Shown: positions 12,691-25,573 of the stretch, one piece after another
Layout of the letters: every line of letters starts with the position of its first letter
Numbering within the stretch: position 1 is the stretch's first letter
Assembly (NCBI RefSeq): GCF_014898055.3
Contig: NW_023602073.1
Coordinates: 21,871,784 to 21,935,783 of the forward strand
Direction of reading: 5' to 3'
DNA from: Talpa occidentalis
Taxonomy: Eukaryota; Chordata; Mammalia; Eulipotyphla; Talpidae
DNA: 64,000 nucleotides
Made by a program: the position numbers and the translations under genes
Notes under the pieces: generated by a model
Databases searched by the model: none
The model's input: only the letters and a program-made list of their open reading frames with translations
Told to the model about the DNA's origin: nothing

Positions 12691-13954
12691 GCTGTACAGT
12701 GTTGGTTGATGATGTGCCTCTTGAAATTTTGGTTTATGATGGGAAATTCAAGCCAGGAAAGGGAGAGATGCAAAACAGGTCTGTTGGGAGCTTTTGGGGG
12801 GCCAGGGAGATTATAGAACCCCCAAGTCATCATGTGGTGTCGCCCCCAGCTCCTCTGGGTATCAACAAGTGACACCATCCACATGACGCCCCAGGAATCC
12901 TTCTATTGCAGTGATTTAAGCAACACAAGCAAAAGCAATTTCCAGTGTGTTTTGGTAAGCATCATCAGCCCCCCAGGGTTAGTATTTGATAGTACCTGAC
13001 TATCTGGTGCTGACCAGTTCTTTCTGTCTCATTCTACCCCTGCAGAGCAGAAGAAAAGCACTCAGCCTCATTATTAATGGAGTGAGGCAACCTGCAGTGC
13101 ACACCCCCAAATGGAGCGAGCCCGGATGTTCTTTCCATTTCATGGAAGGGCCTTGCAAAATATTGGTTCTCATGTCTTCGTACATGAGTCATAGACTCAA
13201 GAATGAAGAAACACTGCTCTGAATGACAAACAAGGAAAAAAGAAAAGGAAGAAAGCTATGATGATATGTTCTTGGAACACAACTCCAAGTCAGACTACAT
13301 GAGCAAAATCAACACCTCGATCTCTGTTTACGGTAGGCTCTCAGAGGACCCAGAAAAAGACCTTTACTTTTCTTTCTGATTAAAAAGATAACAGACAATA
13401 GACACACAGAAATCAAATAATAAAATGAGCTTCCTATTTGGATGAATGTTATTTTTTAACACTGTCCAACATTAAGGGAATGCTCACATAAATCTTGATC
13501 TATTTCATTCAATGAAATATTTTTGCCACAGATAAAGATGTTAATTAAAAATAGCTCTTTGCGATATGGGAAAATGTATATCATGGAATAAGGATGAAAT
13601 GCATATAAATTTAGCAGAAAGATGTGTTCTCAATGATGTTTTGATCTTTTTTGCTTTTTCTTTTAGTAGAAAATAAACTGAAAGGAACATCCTCATCAAT
13701 TAATTAATTCCAAAAATTAGTTTCCAAGAAGAAAGGAATGTGAACATTTTAAAGTACATAATTCCCAACCTGTTTCTTTTACTGACTTAAGGGGCAAATA
13801 GACATATGGAGACATAATACAGGTTTTATTTTATGACCTACTGTTTTGTCCATCAATATGCCATGATAGTGAACAGAGATCTAGAAGCCACTGTTAGCAG
13901 TTTCCAAACTGCTGTTACAGAATTCCATTATATGGATGAAGCAGAGTTTATCAA
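12691..13954. other. Intergenic, unique
   Basis: Nothing recognised. 13400-13900 is AT-rich. Confidence 0.55.
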
Positions 13955-14330
13955 CCAGTCTCACTGAAGGACATTCCAGTTGCTTCTGGATATTTTTTAT
14001 TGAGAGATAATTGGCATATAACATCTGTAAACTTAAGGTGTGCAAAATGTGGGTTTGCTACATTTATAGTTGCTTTGAATTGTTGCTTATGTAAACAAAG
14101 ACAGGATAAACATTTCTGTGCATTCATCATTGTGTACTTATCCTTGGGATAAATTTCTAGGAGATGCATAAGCCAAAAAGTATCTGCATTTTTAACATTA
14201 ATGCATATTGCCAAATTGTCCTGCAGAAATAAGGTGCTCAGGCCTGAGACCCCAACAATGCCTGAGAGAATCAGTGTCTCCATACCTCAGTAGCAGTGGG
14301 TATGACAAATTTTTTCACCTTTGTTCCAAT
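13955..14330 (-). mobile_element. Old L1/HAL1-type fragment in reverse
   Basis: Landmarks include GACATTCCAGTTGCTTCTGG, TTATTGAGAGATAATTGGCA, CCTTGGGATAAATTTCTAGG and CATATTGCCAAATTGTCCTG, the order expected for an old L1-like 3' region in reverse. The middle looks rearranged. Confidence 0.5.
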
Positions 14331-14494
14331 GGGATAGGTAAAAAGTATTTCACTGTTGTTTTAACTGCAGCTCTTAGATTGCAATGCAGTACTAAATTAT
14401 GAAAATGCAAATACACTGCTAATAGTGATGATAGCTGATGTGCAATAAAAATGCATTATCCACCCAGCTGGTACCTTACAGAAGTATTGCTTTC

Positions 14495-14640
14495 ATCCTC
14501 ATGATTATACCTGCAGGTCAGTACAGGTCTAATATTATCCCTATTTCACAGCTAAACACAAAGGCTTAGGTAAATTTCCGAAGATCATAAAGCCAGTAAA
14601 TAATGACCTCAGAACTGGGACCAGGAAGGCCTGTCCCCAA
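14495..14640 (+). repeat. MIR ancient SINE
   Basis: TAATATTATCCCTATTTCACAG, CAAAGGCTTAGGTAAATTTCC, CATAAAGCCAGTAAAT and GAACTGGGACC match the MIR core well. Confidence 0.6.
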
Positions 14641-15261
14641 CACCTTTTTTCTAGTAGGACATCTTACTGTCATTAGTTCCCACATGCAAGTATGCTATTT
14701 CTCCTCTAGATGTTTTTGAATGAGTTTTAGGTGTGTATGCCCCTTGTCCACTTTTCCATTGGGTGTTCATATTTTTTATTTATTAACAATTAGTTTTTAT
14801 ATATTAAGAACACTGTCTCTTTTTTTTTTCTGCCAACAATTTATTTCTGTGGGAATATATTTAAACCCAAGTTACAACTCTGACTTCTGTTTCTCATTAA
14901 CGGAAGGACTTGGATAACATCAGATGCCTGATGTAGTGATGTAGACTACAATACACACAGCAGGTTAGCTAAGCTGATGGTATTCAGTTTTGCTGTAACC
15001 CTATCATGGACACTAAGGGGTTCTGCTAATACAGCATATGGAAATGCGATGTGGAGCAGACATAAAAGAGAAGCGAGGCAGACTGAATCATAAAGTACTA
15101 ACTTACCCCTTAGTGGGACACTTTCTGAGTCCCTCATCCCCTCCCCAGGACATTCTGCCACTATTGCTACCTCTAAAGATTGAGGTTTTATTACTTGGTA
15201 TTGTTGATAGGGATCTAAATATTTTCCTTTCAGTCCCAAACTTAAGTCCTCCCACTTTAAA
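14641..15261. other. Intergenic, unique
   Basis: Nothing recognised. Confidence 0.5.
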
Positions 15262-15685
15262 TTTTAATAATTCATTGTATTGAGGTCATGTTGATTTACA
15301 ACACTATGTGTTTTAGGGGAATAAGTTCACATCTCTACAAATATATGTTACCAACTACATCCATCACCAGAGCTCGGTAATCCTCCACGCTAGTCTATTG
15401 TGCTCCCTTCCCCTTTGCTCCGCATCTCCTACCCTCTTCTTCTGGTAGCCTCAATTCTGCAGTCAGATTTCTAGAGTTCATTTTGGTTTAGATTTGTATC
15501 TTTGCTTTGTTTCTTTATATTCCACCTATGAGTGAAACCACCCAGTATTTGTCTTTCTTCTTCTCATGTATTTCACTTAGCATCATCCCCTCCAGTTACA
15601 CTCAAGTTTTCTAAATGGTAAGAGTTCATCTTTCTAATAGCTGAGTAGTATTCCATTGTGTATAGAGACCACATCTTCAAAATCC
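15262..15685 (-). mobile_element. L1 fragment in reverse
   Basis: Landmarks: TATTGAGGTCATGTTGATTT, CCATCACCAGAGCTCGG, TATTCCACCTATGAGTG and AGTAGTATTCCATTGTGTA. Ends shortly before the SINE at 15769. Confidence 0.8.
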
Positions 15686-15768
15686 ACTCCTCTACCATTG
15701 TAGAGAATGTCAGACTTAAAGGAAGCAGACCTATAATGGGTTGAGTCTGACTTTTTGAGAGCACTTTA

Positions 15769-16024
15769 TTTTCCCCCCAAATATTTATTTTTTTATGCAT
15801 AGAAGAACTGGGTTGTAGGCCAGAGGTGTGATGGGGATGAAAGGATTCACCAGAGACAAAGCAGAACAGGCAGATCCACTGAGATACACTGCTCAGGGGA
15901 GCAGCAGGCAAAACAGGAGAGGTCTCTGGCGCCATATGTGGGTTAGTACACTGGCCGGGGATTGCAATCAGATGGCTGCAGTGATAGCGCTGAAACTAAA
16001 CCCCTATGTCACCAGGGAGGCCCA
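15769..16024 (-). mobile_element. tRNA-derived T+ SINE, older subfamily
   Basis: Reverse copy from an AT-rich tail (ATTTATTTTTTTATGCATAGAAG) to a head ending in CACCAGGGAGGCCC. Short direct repeats GCACTTTA flank it (15761-15768 and 16029-16036). Confidence 0.85.
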
Positions 16025-16049
16025 AAAAGCACTTTAGACACACATATCA

Positions 16050-16400
16050 TCCCTATAAACCCAAGGGGATCTGTGTTGTTCCTACTTGTCAAAGATTTGG
16101 AGGATTGAATAGTTCCCCAAACCATCTAACTAGACAATGACGAGAGTACAATTCAAGTTCAGGTACATCTGCCCACCCCCACATGTCCACAGCCCATCAG
16201 GGCCAAGTCTTCTGGAATTTACAAAGCACTTTCACGCCCATTATCTCCCTGATCTTCCCCCAAGCCTTCTAGGTAGCACAACTTTTATGGTTTCCATGGG
16301 TTGATGTGAGACTGAAAGAGGCTGCAGAATATGCTTTCACCATGACAGGTGTGGAACTGGGGCCCCATCCATCACCTACACCTGGCCAGGCAGCATCTAG
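16050..16400. repeat. Two adjacent MIR-like fragments
   Basis: CATCCCTATAAACCCAAGGG (16050-16170) and AAAGCACTTTCACGCCCATTATC with GTGGAACTGGGGCC (16215-16400) resemble decayed MIR elements. Confidence 0.35.
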
Positions 16401-18744
16401 GCTCTGGGGCCAACCTCCCTGAGAGTGCCTGACACACTGAGAAGTCCTCTGTTAAAGGAAGACACAAATGTCACAGCTCAGCAAGATGTCAGTCAATGTC
16501 GACCCACTAGCCAGGGAAATCTGAATTCAGAGGCTCTATACAACTCAACCTGCCTCCCCAAGTGTCAGTTTGGCTTTAGCAAGTAGGTGTTGTGCCCACA
16601 GTCCTTCAACCTGTCCCCGGAGGTCATTTCCACAGCTCAGTTCACTTGTAAAAGTGGATAAATACAGCCAGCCCCTGGGGGCCACATCATAAGAGGAAAA
16701 TCCAAGTATCTCTTAAGGAGGAAGTTCAGAAATGCAGCCAAAACAAACGTTGCTGAGTCAAAGGATTAGAATAAAACTGCAAGAATAGCTGGCATGGTGA
16801 AGCGCACATACCACGCATTATTCAAGGGCATGAGCTATCAAGGACAGCATGTCCATTTTAAGCTCCTTTCCATGAGGAACCCTTCAGGCTTTGGAGCGTC
16901 CATACTGGAATCAGACTTTCTGGGTTGAAAAGCCTCTCTGTGTTAATCCAGTTCAATCCCTGCATTGAAGCATTCTTAAGCAGTAGAACTTTCTTCCAAT
17001 GATCCTTCTTGTATACATAAGCAATAAATGTCTGCGTGCACACACACACGTACCTATGTGCACACACCTGATGTCTCAGACTCCAAGGACACATCTGATC
17101 AAGCCCTTTGGGACATCAAGCAGAAATATAATGCAGGCAGTGTGGTTGACCATAAAGCCTAGCCAAAGAAACACTGTGCCAGGGAGGACCTGGTTTACCA
17201 TCAGTTTTATATATTTACATCTAGTGTTCCAGTCACATTCCAATCAACAAAGTATCGAGCTATAAAGCTATCAGATGATGGCATGCAGAACTATCCACAA
17301 AGGACTCAGCATGGTCCCTGGTACACACTGGGCCCTCAAGCATGTCCTAGCTGGGTGGTATCATGCAGAAGGCCTTGGTGGTCTGGCCAAGACAACCCAG
17401 GTCAAGAACCCAGTCTGCTTTTGACTTTGGGCAAGAGCCCTCACCTTGGTAAATGAGTGGGCCCTCACCTACACTCACTCAACTCTGAGCTCATTTCCCA
17501 TGGGTGAGTAAGCACAAGGAGTAAATGAGATGATGTATGTCTACTGACTCGGTGCGAATAAACAGTAAATGCTAAACAAACAGGAAGACAAACCAGGCTG
17601 AGATTTGCATATGGTGGAGAAATACCTCTTCCCACCCTGTCCTTTCCAAAAATCCATCTCTGCACTTTTCTGCCTGAGGTTGAGTCCCATAATCTCACAG
17701 CATCCAAGCCTTGGGTTAGGTGTGGCATGAAATCCAGGTGCAGTCCACTTCTCGAAAAGGGCAATTTCTCCAAACTCTTTCCAAACTCACCTTATCAGGA
17801 AATCTTTGCTAGTGATTCTGAACTGATGCAGCAGGCCTTTCCTGGTAGATAATCTGCATGAGATCTTTACAATATCACCTGCCACATCTTGGTGAGTTGC
17901 CTTTTGGGCCTTTGCAAGTCATTTCATCTGGGTCTGATATTTCCAACTAGATCATCATGGTCTTGCAGGCAATAATCACCCTGTGTCAGCACAGAGATCA
18001 TTCGACCCAACAGGAACCCAAGGGTTCCCTTACACCCCAACTTCCATCCTAGTTTAAACTTGAGGTGAGGCCCCTGACATCTTTTAAGAGATTCAGCTAA
18101 AATTACAATTTCCCAGAGTCAACACAGCGTGAGGGAAAAGAAACCTGAGGATCCCAATTTCCCAATTTCATGCTCTGAACATAGGTTTCCCCTCAGTGGC
18201 CAGATGTACGGGGCAGATACTACCCCCTGACTTAGTCTCAACACAAATCCAGATACCCCGGGGAAGGGTCTCTAGAAGCTGCCTGGTGAAGAAGCTCAGC
18301 TCCCCTCCCATCAGCCCCCAAGAAAATAGTAGAAGAACAAGAAGATATGGAAGACAGAGTCACATATTAGAAGTTAATTGTGAGAAGTTCCTGATGACAA
18401 GGGGTACTGTCATCCTCCCCCTACCCCAGGGTGCAGAGAGAGAGGAAGAGGAACCCAAAAATACATATATGTTCCTGTAAAGAAATCCACATACATCCCA
18501 TATCCAACTCACACACACACACACGCCCCTTTAGCTGATGTGAAATGTCTGACATAGACATTGGCCTTCCCTGAACACCTCCAGATTCAAATTATAAACA
18601 TCCTAGAGGTGAACAAAACTCATAGGCGTTCTCAGATTTAGACAGGAGACTCACTGAGCTTCCTCAGGCAAAAAAAATAAGAACCTATCAAGGCTTTGGC
18701 ATTGGCCCAAAAATGACCCTCTTCTCCTCTAAAATCTTCTCATT
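16401..18744. other. Intergenic, unique
   Basis: Only short CA runs at 17038-17052 and 18510-18525 stand out. 17490-17575 is weakly MIR-like. Confidence 0.5.
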
Positions 18745-18761
18745 TATTGAGCAACTATTCT

Positions 18762-19057
18762 TTTTTTTTTTTAAGATTTATTTATTTATTGATTGATTGA
18801 TTGATTTATTTATTTATTTATACAAGCACTGGGTACAGTCAGAAGCGCGGGAGGGTGACAGAATTCACCAGAGCCAGAGGGGAGAGCAGAACAGGCAGAC
18901 TGATGCAGTACACTGCTGAGGAGAGCAGCGGGCGTCAGGAGAGGTCTGCGCACCATGTGGGACCTTCGCCCTGCGGCCGGGGATCAAACCTGTGCTGCAG
19001 AGGCTGCGGACAGCTTCGCAACCCAGCACTCAACCGCTGCACCACCAGGGGAGGCCC
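18762..19057 (-). mobile_element. tRNA-derived T+ SINE, younger subfamily
   Basis: Reverse copy with a long TTTA/TTGA tail and the younger-subfamily marks (CACTGGGTACAGTCAG, GCGCACCATGTGGG). The 17-bp target duplication TATTGAGCAACTATTCT is perfect (18745-18761 and 19058-19074), which indicates a fairly recent insertion. Confidence 0.93.
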
Positions 19058-19284
19058 TATTGAGCAACTATTCTAAGTTCCTTCAGTTTATCATATTTAA
19101 TTGAATCCTCTTGTGAACTCTTATTTCCCCAGTGAGGAAAGAGCTGCTGAGAGAGAGCTTAAGCTACTTGTCAAGATTACTGTGATAGAAAGAGCTAGAA
19201 AGTCATGTTTGGTGTCCACCAGACTGAAATCCAGAGGCCACTGGTGAGCCGAGCAGCCGTGATGAGCTCTGTGAGCTTTTTGCT

Positions 19285-19400
19285 CCACTTTTGTAAACTG
19301 AGGGATGATGGGCTCATCCTCACAGGATTATTATGAAGATTAACATAGACTTGGAGCTTATCAGGCTGATTGGCACATACTCAGTGCTGGGTAAGAGAAG
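19285..19400 (+). repeat. MIR-like fragment
   Basis: TTTTGTAAACTGAGGGATGAT, AGGATTATTATGAAGATTAA and GGCACATACTCAGTGCTGGG correspond to the MIR 3' half. Confidence 0.5.
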
Positions 19401-19794
19401 TCTCCCCGATGGCGTCTGTTGACATTTTGTCCTCCAATCCCTCATTCTGCTGTGTCAGCTAATCCCCATATCCCTTTAGTAGGAGTTTAGAGAAACAGAG
19501 GGTGGTCCCATACATGATCCGTTCTGGGTAATCACACACAGAGCTACACTGTTCTGTGCAAATAAGAACAACCCCCTGCCCATCACTTCAGCCTGGATGA
19601 CTATTAAGGGCCTGTGCACAATTAGCTGAAAACATTTTAATTGGTATAAGTCCTTCTATGCATTTATCCTTAAATGACCTTGAAAAATAATAGAAGAATA
19701 AAGAGAAAGAGAATATTGAAAAAGACCCACAATTTGCCTGAGCTGACAAGGGCCTCAGGGAATACCAGACAGCCCCTCAAAAGTATTATTGTTT

Positions 19795-19994
19795 AAAACT
19801 TGCAGGCTGACCATAGACCTAAGGCACATGGCAGGGGAGGGAGTGGGAGAGGGGTTAAAACCAGGAAGGGAAGAGCGCAAGGTACTGTGGTGATGGTCAC
19901 TGGTACTGTGGTGGTGCGAGAATTATGGGGACTACACCTGAGGGGAGGAATCAAATACTACCCAAAAATGAACGACAATGTAAGAAAAGAAAAA
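19795..19994 (+). mobile_element. Very short 5'-truncated L1 3' end
   Basis: Parallels 2205-2353: a GCAGGCTGACCATAG start, purine-rich tract, ATTATGGGGACTACACC and an A-rich end. Imperfect target duplication AAGTATTATTGTTT and AAGTGCTATTGTTT (19781-19794 and 19995-20008). Only about 200 bp of L1 was inserted. Confidence 0.75.
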
Positions 19995-20429
19995 AAGTGC
20001 TATTGTTTCAGCATACTTTCACTGTGAGCCTTTGCACTTGCTCCTGGTGTCAGGGGGCACACACTGGAAACAGAACCCAAATGGGAGATTTGGGGGTGGG
20101 GTGGGGCTTGAGATCTGTCCTATCAATGCAGACACACTTTCATCTCTGCTCACCCGTCAGCGTGAGTTGAGATCTGGCCATAACTTAAGATATAATCATT
20201 GAAAGACACATACGATATTTGTTCCCCCACAATAATAACACCTCTGACCCCACTGGTGGACACCGCTGCAATGCCCCTTAGCCCACCTCTCCTTGCAGCC
20301 CTCACCTGACCAGCTTGGATAGGTGACTCGACAGGACCTTGTCTCATGCCTCCCCCAGTCCTGCTAGTACTTCTGGACACTGCCCAGGAAGAAGAGTGGC
20401 TGAACACTCCCAGGCCACCCTTCACCAGT

Positions 20430-20670
20430 GAGAGGTGAGACCAGGGGTAAATGTTCATCCTCTAGGGAAGAGGCAAGTCCAAGATGGCACATGCATAGGT
20501 TCCCCCCCACCCCATCATGCACCTTTTGGGCACTTTCCTCCCCTGCTACTTTCCCCCAAATCTTCCCCTCAGGCTTCCTGGTATTAGTTTCCAAATAAAC
20601 TACCTGCAGCAATCCTCTCTTTCAGGCTCTGTCTCAAGGTAACCTAAACTAAGATGAATCATTCCTGCAG
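20430..20670 (+). mobile_element. Possible LTR 3' end
   Basis: CAGGCTTCCTGGTATTAG, AATAAACTACC, TCAGGCTCTGTCTCAAGG and AACCTAAACTAAG resemble the polyadenylation region and end of an old mammalian LTR. The start cannot be defined. Weak. Confidence 0.35.
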
Positions 20671-22504
20671 TAAACTTCAACAACCACAGTTCTAAAATCA
20701 ACAAACAGGACATGAGATCCTACAAAAGAGGTTTCTGAGCTATTTCTATTTTCAAGGAGGCCATGGATTGAATGTGAAATATGCAGAATTCCAGAGCCTG
20801 TATATTCCAGGATCAGTGCAGATAATTAGTCAGAAAATGTGATGTGTAACTGCTCTCCCTCAAAAGAATGATGACAATTAATTTAACTTTACTTCTCTCA
20901 AGAGAGTAAAACAAAGAGGCCAGGGATGTCGAGTCTAACCTGGCAATCAGTCAAGGACAGGCCACATCAATGCTGAGAGGTTGTCACCACACCTGAGTTG
21001 AGTTGACTGAAGTAACTTTTAAAACATACTTTCCAGAAAGTTGAGATCAAAATCCCACACTAAACAAATATTTTAACTAAGAGAGGAGATTGCCCACAAA
21101 GGTGTACCCAGAGTGTGGTGAAGAAGAACTACTAACACCTCAGCACTCCAAAAATAAACAGCATGGAGCCTGAGAAACCAACAGTGAGGTTCACCAAACA
21201 CACAGAGCCTCTTGGGAACTTTCCAGAAAGACGAGGAATAGCCACAGCTTGGAATGAACAGCCAGGATCTGCGTGGCTCAGACCACTCTGGGGAGCACGC
21301 CTACATGCACCACTTTCTGAGTGTGCCAGCGAAGATCAAGAAAAATGCTCCGGAGTTTCCCAGAGAAGTGAAGTTCAAAGCAACACCCCCGCCACCCTGC
21401 CACCCTCCCCAACAGGCGTGACCTGCAGTAACTACCCCAAAACTACACAGCAAACATCATCCTGATTCTGCACAGGTGTGGTGGTGATGAGACTAAACAG
21501 AACTTTCCACTGCTTTCTGGGAAACAGAGGGCAGGTGTGCGGTAAGCAGGAGGCTAAAGGAGGGAGCCCCAGTTACGTGAGTTTCTCCAAGTGCCCGAAT
21601 CATCTGTGTCTAGTTTCCAAGTCTTACAAAATGAAGCTGATAATGGCAGAGAAAAATCAGGAGGAAGAAAATGAAAGAGTAAAGTGGAAAGTGCTTTGGA
21701 AAGACATGCCATGTCTACCGTAGGAGAGCCGGGACAGACATTCCCTTTTGCTTAGAAAATCTTCTGTCCAATGCCATTTTAAGCCAGCCTGGTAAACTAG
21801 CCTGGCAAGAAATATTTAATTTAGACAACACATCTCTTTTACCTTAAGCATCACAGAAGCATCCCTATCTTATGACTGGAGTGAAAAACCATTCTTGCCT
21901 CCACTACAGAGACCTAGGGGGCCTTCCTGCCTGGGGGGACAGCTCGAGCCTGGCTTGCCTTAGACCTTGAAAGAAATAAAGTTGCATTGACATCATGCGG
22001 GCTGGCCTCCTTCCAATTCGTAAAAATGGGTCAACTTTTCCTTGAGCAGGTTGAAGAACATTCTGCTTTTCATTGGCACTATAATTTGTCATGGTAACTG
22101 ATATTTTGAAAACAAGTACCTACATGGCTACAAATAACAGTTCCATCTGCACAGTCTAGAATCCCACTTAGCGCAAGTCACTAGGTACGAGAAATGAGCC
22201 AATGAAAGGATGGTTGGCCGAGGCGCTGAGCACCAGTGAACGGCCTTTATTACAAAGAGAGATGGGCTTCCTGGAGAAGCCACCTGGACATGTACAACAG
22301 ACTTGGGGGAGGAGAACTAACCTGCATTTGATTGAGACTAAATTCAGTCACCAGTTTCCAGGAGATGTTTGTAGAGGAACATGCTAGAAGACAGCCTGGG
22401 AATGCTATCAGTAAACCCAGAATGCAGGAAGCTTTACAGGCACATGCACTGCAGGCTTTTTCCAGCAGAAGAAAATGGAAAGAAAAAGGAGAGTGAAGAA
22501 GGCA
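20671..22504. other. Intergenic, unique
   Basis: No gene or clear repeat. The longest frame, 100 codons at 21163-21465, has no recognisable domain. Confidence 0.55.
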
Positions 22505-22625
22505 CAGGATTGACTAAATAATAAAGACTGAGGTTGACTTTGGGTTCATGAGGGTTCATATACTGTTTTCTCTACCTTTTTTATAACTGTTTGGAACTTC
22601 CCATAACAACTTTTTTTTTAATATT
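22505..22625 (+). mobile_element. Old L1 3'-terminal fragment
   Basis: GGGTTCATGAGGGTTCATATAC, TTTTCTCTACC and AACTGTTTGGAACTTCCCAT follow the 3' end typical of older mammalian L1 families, ending at a T/A-rich run. A related end occurs at 26560. Confidence 0.55.
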
Positions 22626-22861
22626 TCAACATACTGATGCTGTCATTAATTATTCTTTAAACAATATAAACTAAGGGATGATTGGGGGGACAGATATTAT
22701 AGAACATGAAAATTTTAAATAATATTCTCATGCTTATTTGTAGAATGGCTTCACTATCAATACTCAGTTGAATTTAGCCAACATTAAAGGGATTAAATTG
22801 GGTCTTTGTGGAAATTAATATTCATAAGTCTAATCACCCATCAAAACTTGCACATTCTTCT

Positions 22862-23133
22862 TTTTTTTAAGATTTATTTTAGTTATTTATGTATAGAAGA
22901 ACAGGGTGCAGGCCAGAGGAGATCAGGGCGTGAGAGGATTCACCAGAGACAGAGTGGGGGGAGCAGAACAGGCAGATCTACTGAAATACACTGCTGAGGG
23001 GAGCAGTGGGTGAGACAGGAGAGGTCTGCTACGCCATGTGGGTCACCTCCATGGCTGGGGATGGAAAGTGTGCTGCAGTGGCTGGCGACAGCTTGATAGC
23101 ACTGAGACTTTAACCCCTGCACCACTAATGGGG
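22862..23133 (-). mobile_element. tRNA-derived T+ SINE, older subfamily
   Basis: Reverse copy: T-rich tail with AAGATTTATTTTAG, a body with ACTGCTGAGGGGAGCAG, and a decayed head ending CACCACTAATGGGGCC. No convincing target duplication, so it is older. Confidence 0.85.
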
Positions 23134-23337
23134 CCGTATTTTTAAATTTTACATCTGTGTCTCTTTTATGTTGAATATATCATCAACCTAATTACTTATT
23201 TGCTTTATCATTCCTTAAGTGTGGAAAATAATATTTTGACTGTCCATTGGGCTCAATTTTATGACATTGGAGGAGATACATTGTTTTTCTGACTTTGAAG
23301 GAATCTACTTTTTTGACATTGTCAAGATGTGTGCATG

Positions 23338-23390
23338 CTGTGATAGCATGATAGCACTGAGACTTAACCCCTACGCCACCAGGGAGGCCT
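23338..23390 (-). mobile_element. SINE head fragment (tRNA-like part only)
   Basis: About 50 bp match only the first part of the SINE in reverse (GATAGCACTGAGACTTAACC ... CACCAGGGAGGCC). The body and tail are missing. It lies about 200 bp from the complete copy at 22862, whose corresponding head segment is closely similar, so a local duplication is possible. Confidence 0.7.
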
Positions 23391-24574
23391 AGTCTTCTCT
23401 TTTAACTATCAGCACTAGCCTGATATTTAGTAAGTGTGATGTGGATAATTTCCTAAATTACAGATTAGAACTCAAATGAGAAAAGAAAGGGAAGAGAAAT
23501 ACTCCAAACTCCATGTAGGGAATTAAAAAATGGTAAAACTATATATTGGTTAGAGTCTTTTCTTCAGAAACTGTTAGTTCAACAGAGTAGCTTGATTATA
23601 CCCTGGCTTGGGAATAAAGTTGGTCACAGAGACTTTCTGGAAATAATGAAGGCAAAAACAGTGACATGGAAAGGACTTTGAAAGTTAAGAATATGAACTT
23701 AAGATACAATTCTATCAACATAAGAAAACAGTAGTAACAGGGATAGATTTCTATAACTTGGCAAAAACTTAGTAAGAAGTTACAAAAGTTCCACCAAGCT
23801 CAAAAGAGAGAATGACAGCAGATCACTATCGGTATTATGCAAGACAAGTTATTTTTATTTTGCATGATTAATTCAGTAGGCATGGCCAGCATAGCTTCTG
23901 AACATTATACCCAATGTTTAAATTCTGCATATTTCACTGTGCAGCCTTATATAATTCTGCCAACCCTTTCCAGGTGGTGAGACCATATAGACTGGTCTGC
24001 AGTCAACTTCAGCTAACTAGCAGCACAGCCTCCATCTTGGAAGGCCAAGTTTATTAGAAAGTTTCTGGTGACTTCTTGAATGGACTTGTCTAGGCTGGGG
24101 AGCCTGGGGCAGGTCTTTTCCCAGCTAAAGTTGAACTTCAAAGACCAGAGCCCATGGGACCATTTATGAAAAGAAAAAAGAAAGTTCTCACAACAGGTTG
24201 GTTCTAACTGAGCACCAGAATCTGCCCAAGAACTAACTGGGAAGAATGTAGAGCTCAGACTTCAAGTCATACCTGCAATATAATAGCCCTAATATTTGTA
24301 ACACAGAGACCATAGGTTCAATATTATTTACTGGACCTCTGAAACCAGGGTGCTTATAGAATAGATTGTTCAAAATTGGAACACTTTTAAAAAGGCAAGG
24401 GGACCCTGTTAATAAAGACATGGGGAAAAAAAGCAAGAGTTGAGATGGTTTTGGGAAACTGAGATGTATGTTCAGCCTATATACAACCACAGTGTGTTGG
24501 AATAAGCTGCTGATCCCATCCTTTCACAAGGATCCTCTACATACTTGGCAACACATACCACCATACTGGTCAAG
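23391..24574. other. Intergenic, unique
   Basis: AT-rich, nothing recognised. Confidence 0.55.
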
Positions 24575-24585
24575 TTTAAGGTGCT

Positions 24586-25573
24586 TTCTATGGAAAGCTA
24601 TATGGAGATTTCTCAACCTCCTAAAGACAGAGCTTCCATATGATCCAGCAATTCCACTCCTAGGTATTTACCCAAAGGACAAAGAAACATTAATTCAAAA
24701 GGGCACCTGCACCCCTATGTTTACAGCAGCACTATTTTTTTTTATTTTTTTTTTATAGAGGCATGTTTTATTTATTTATTTGTTTGTTTGTTTGTTTTGT
24801 TTATACATGCACTGGGTACAGTCAGAAGCGCGGGAGGGTGAGATAATTCACCAGAGCCAGAGCGGGGAGCAGAGCAGGCAGAAGGACCGAAGTACACTGC
24901 TGAGGGGAGCAGCGGGCGGCAGGAGAGGTCTGCGCGCCATGTGGGACCCTCCTCCGGTGGCCGGGGAGCAGCCGGGGATCGAACCGGCGCTGTAGAGGCT
25001 GTGGGCAGCTTCACAACCCAGCACTCAACCGCTGCGCCACCAGGGAGGCCCTTACAGCAGCACTATTTGCAATAGCTAAGCTGTGGAAACAACCCAAATG
25101 CCCAAAAATAGATGATTGGATCAAGAAGCTGTGGTATATATACACCATGGAATATTACTCAGCAATCAAAAAAGATAAACTCATGCCATTTGCAGCAATA
25201 TGGATGGAGCTGGAAGGAATCATGCTCAGTGAAATAAGCCAGAAAGAAAAAGAAAAATACCAGGTGGTCTCACTCATAGTAGGAATCTAGATAACCTAAA
25301 TAAGGCACCAGGAAAAAGACTAATAATAAAATCAAAATCAAAATCAACAAGCAACTATAAACCAGAGAAACACTACGGGGCAGGGAGGGGGGTGGGAGGA
25401 GAGGAGGGATTAGGGTCAAAATAAGGGGGCGTGGGAATTGTATGGGGAATAAAACCAAAATGAAAATGCATACATTGTGCAAAAATGAAAGGTGATATAA
25501 GAACTATATAAAATAAAATATATTTTTAAAAATTACCATATAAAAAAAACTGTGTTGAGATTGAAAAAAAAAA
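24586..25573 (+). mobile_element. 5'-truncated L1 with a nested SINE
   Basis: Matches the L1 3' end: TGATCCAGCAATTCCACTCC, GGAATATTACTCAGCAATCA, GGATGGAGCTGGAAGG, then a G-rich purine tract (25371-25435) and A-rich tail. Target duplication TTTAAGGTGCT at 24575-24585 and 25574-25584. A SINE plus its own duplication interrupts it at 24738-25068, leaving about 660 bp of L1. Confidence 0.88.
24738..25051 (-). mobile_element. tRNA-derived T+ SINE, younger subfamily, inserted in L1
   Basis: Reverse copy with a perfect 17-bp target duplication of L1 sequence, TTACAGCAGCACTATTT (24721-24737 and 25052-25068). Its tail contains an extra block TAGAGGCATGTTTT (24756-24769) between the AAATA-type repeats and the terminal A run, shared with the copy at 39331. 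Confidence 0.93.

Noticed and set aside
18762..19057. SINE heads as functional tRNA genes
   Set aside because: A and B boxes are present but the cloverleaf is not preserved and the sequence continues into the SINE body.
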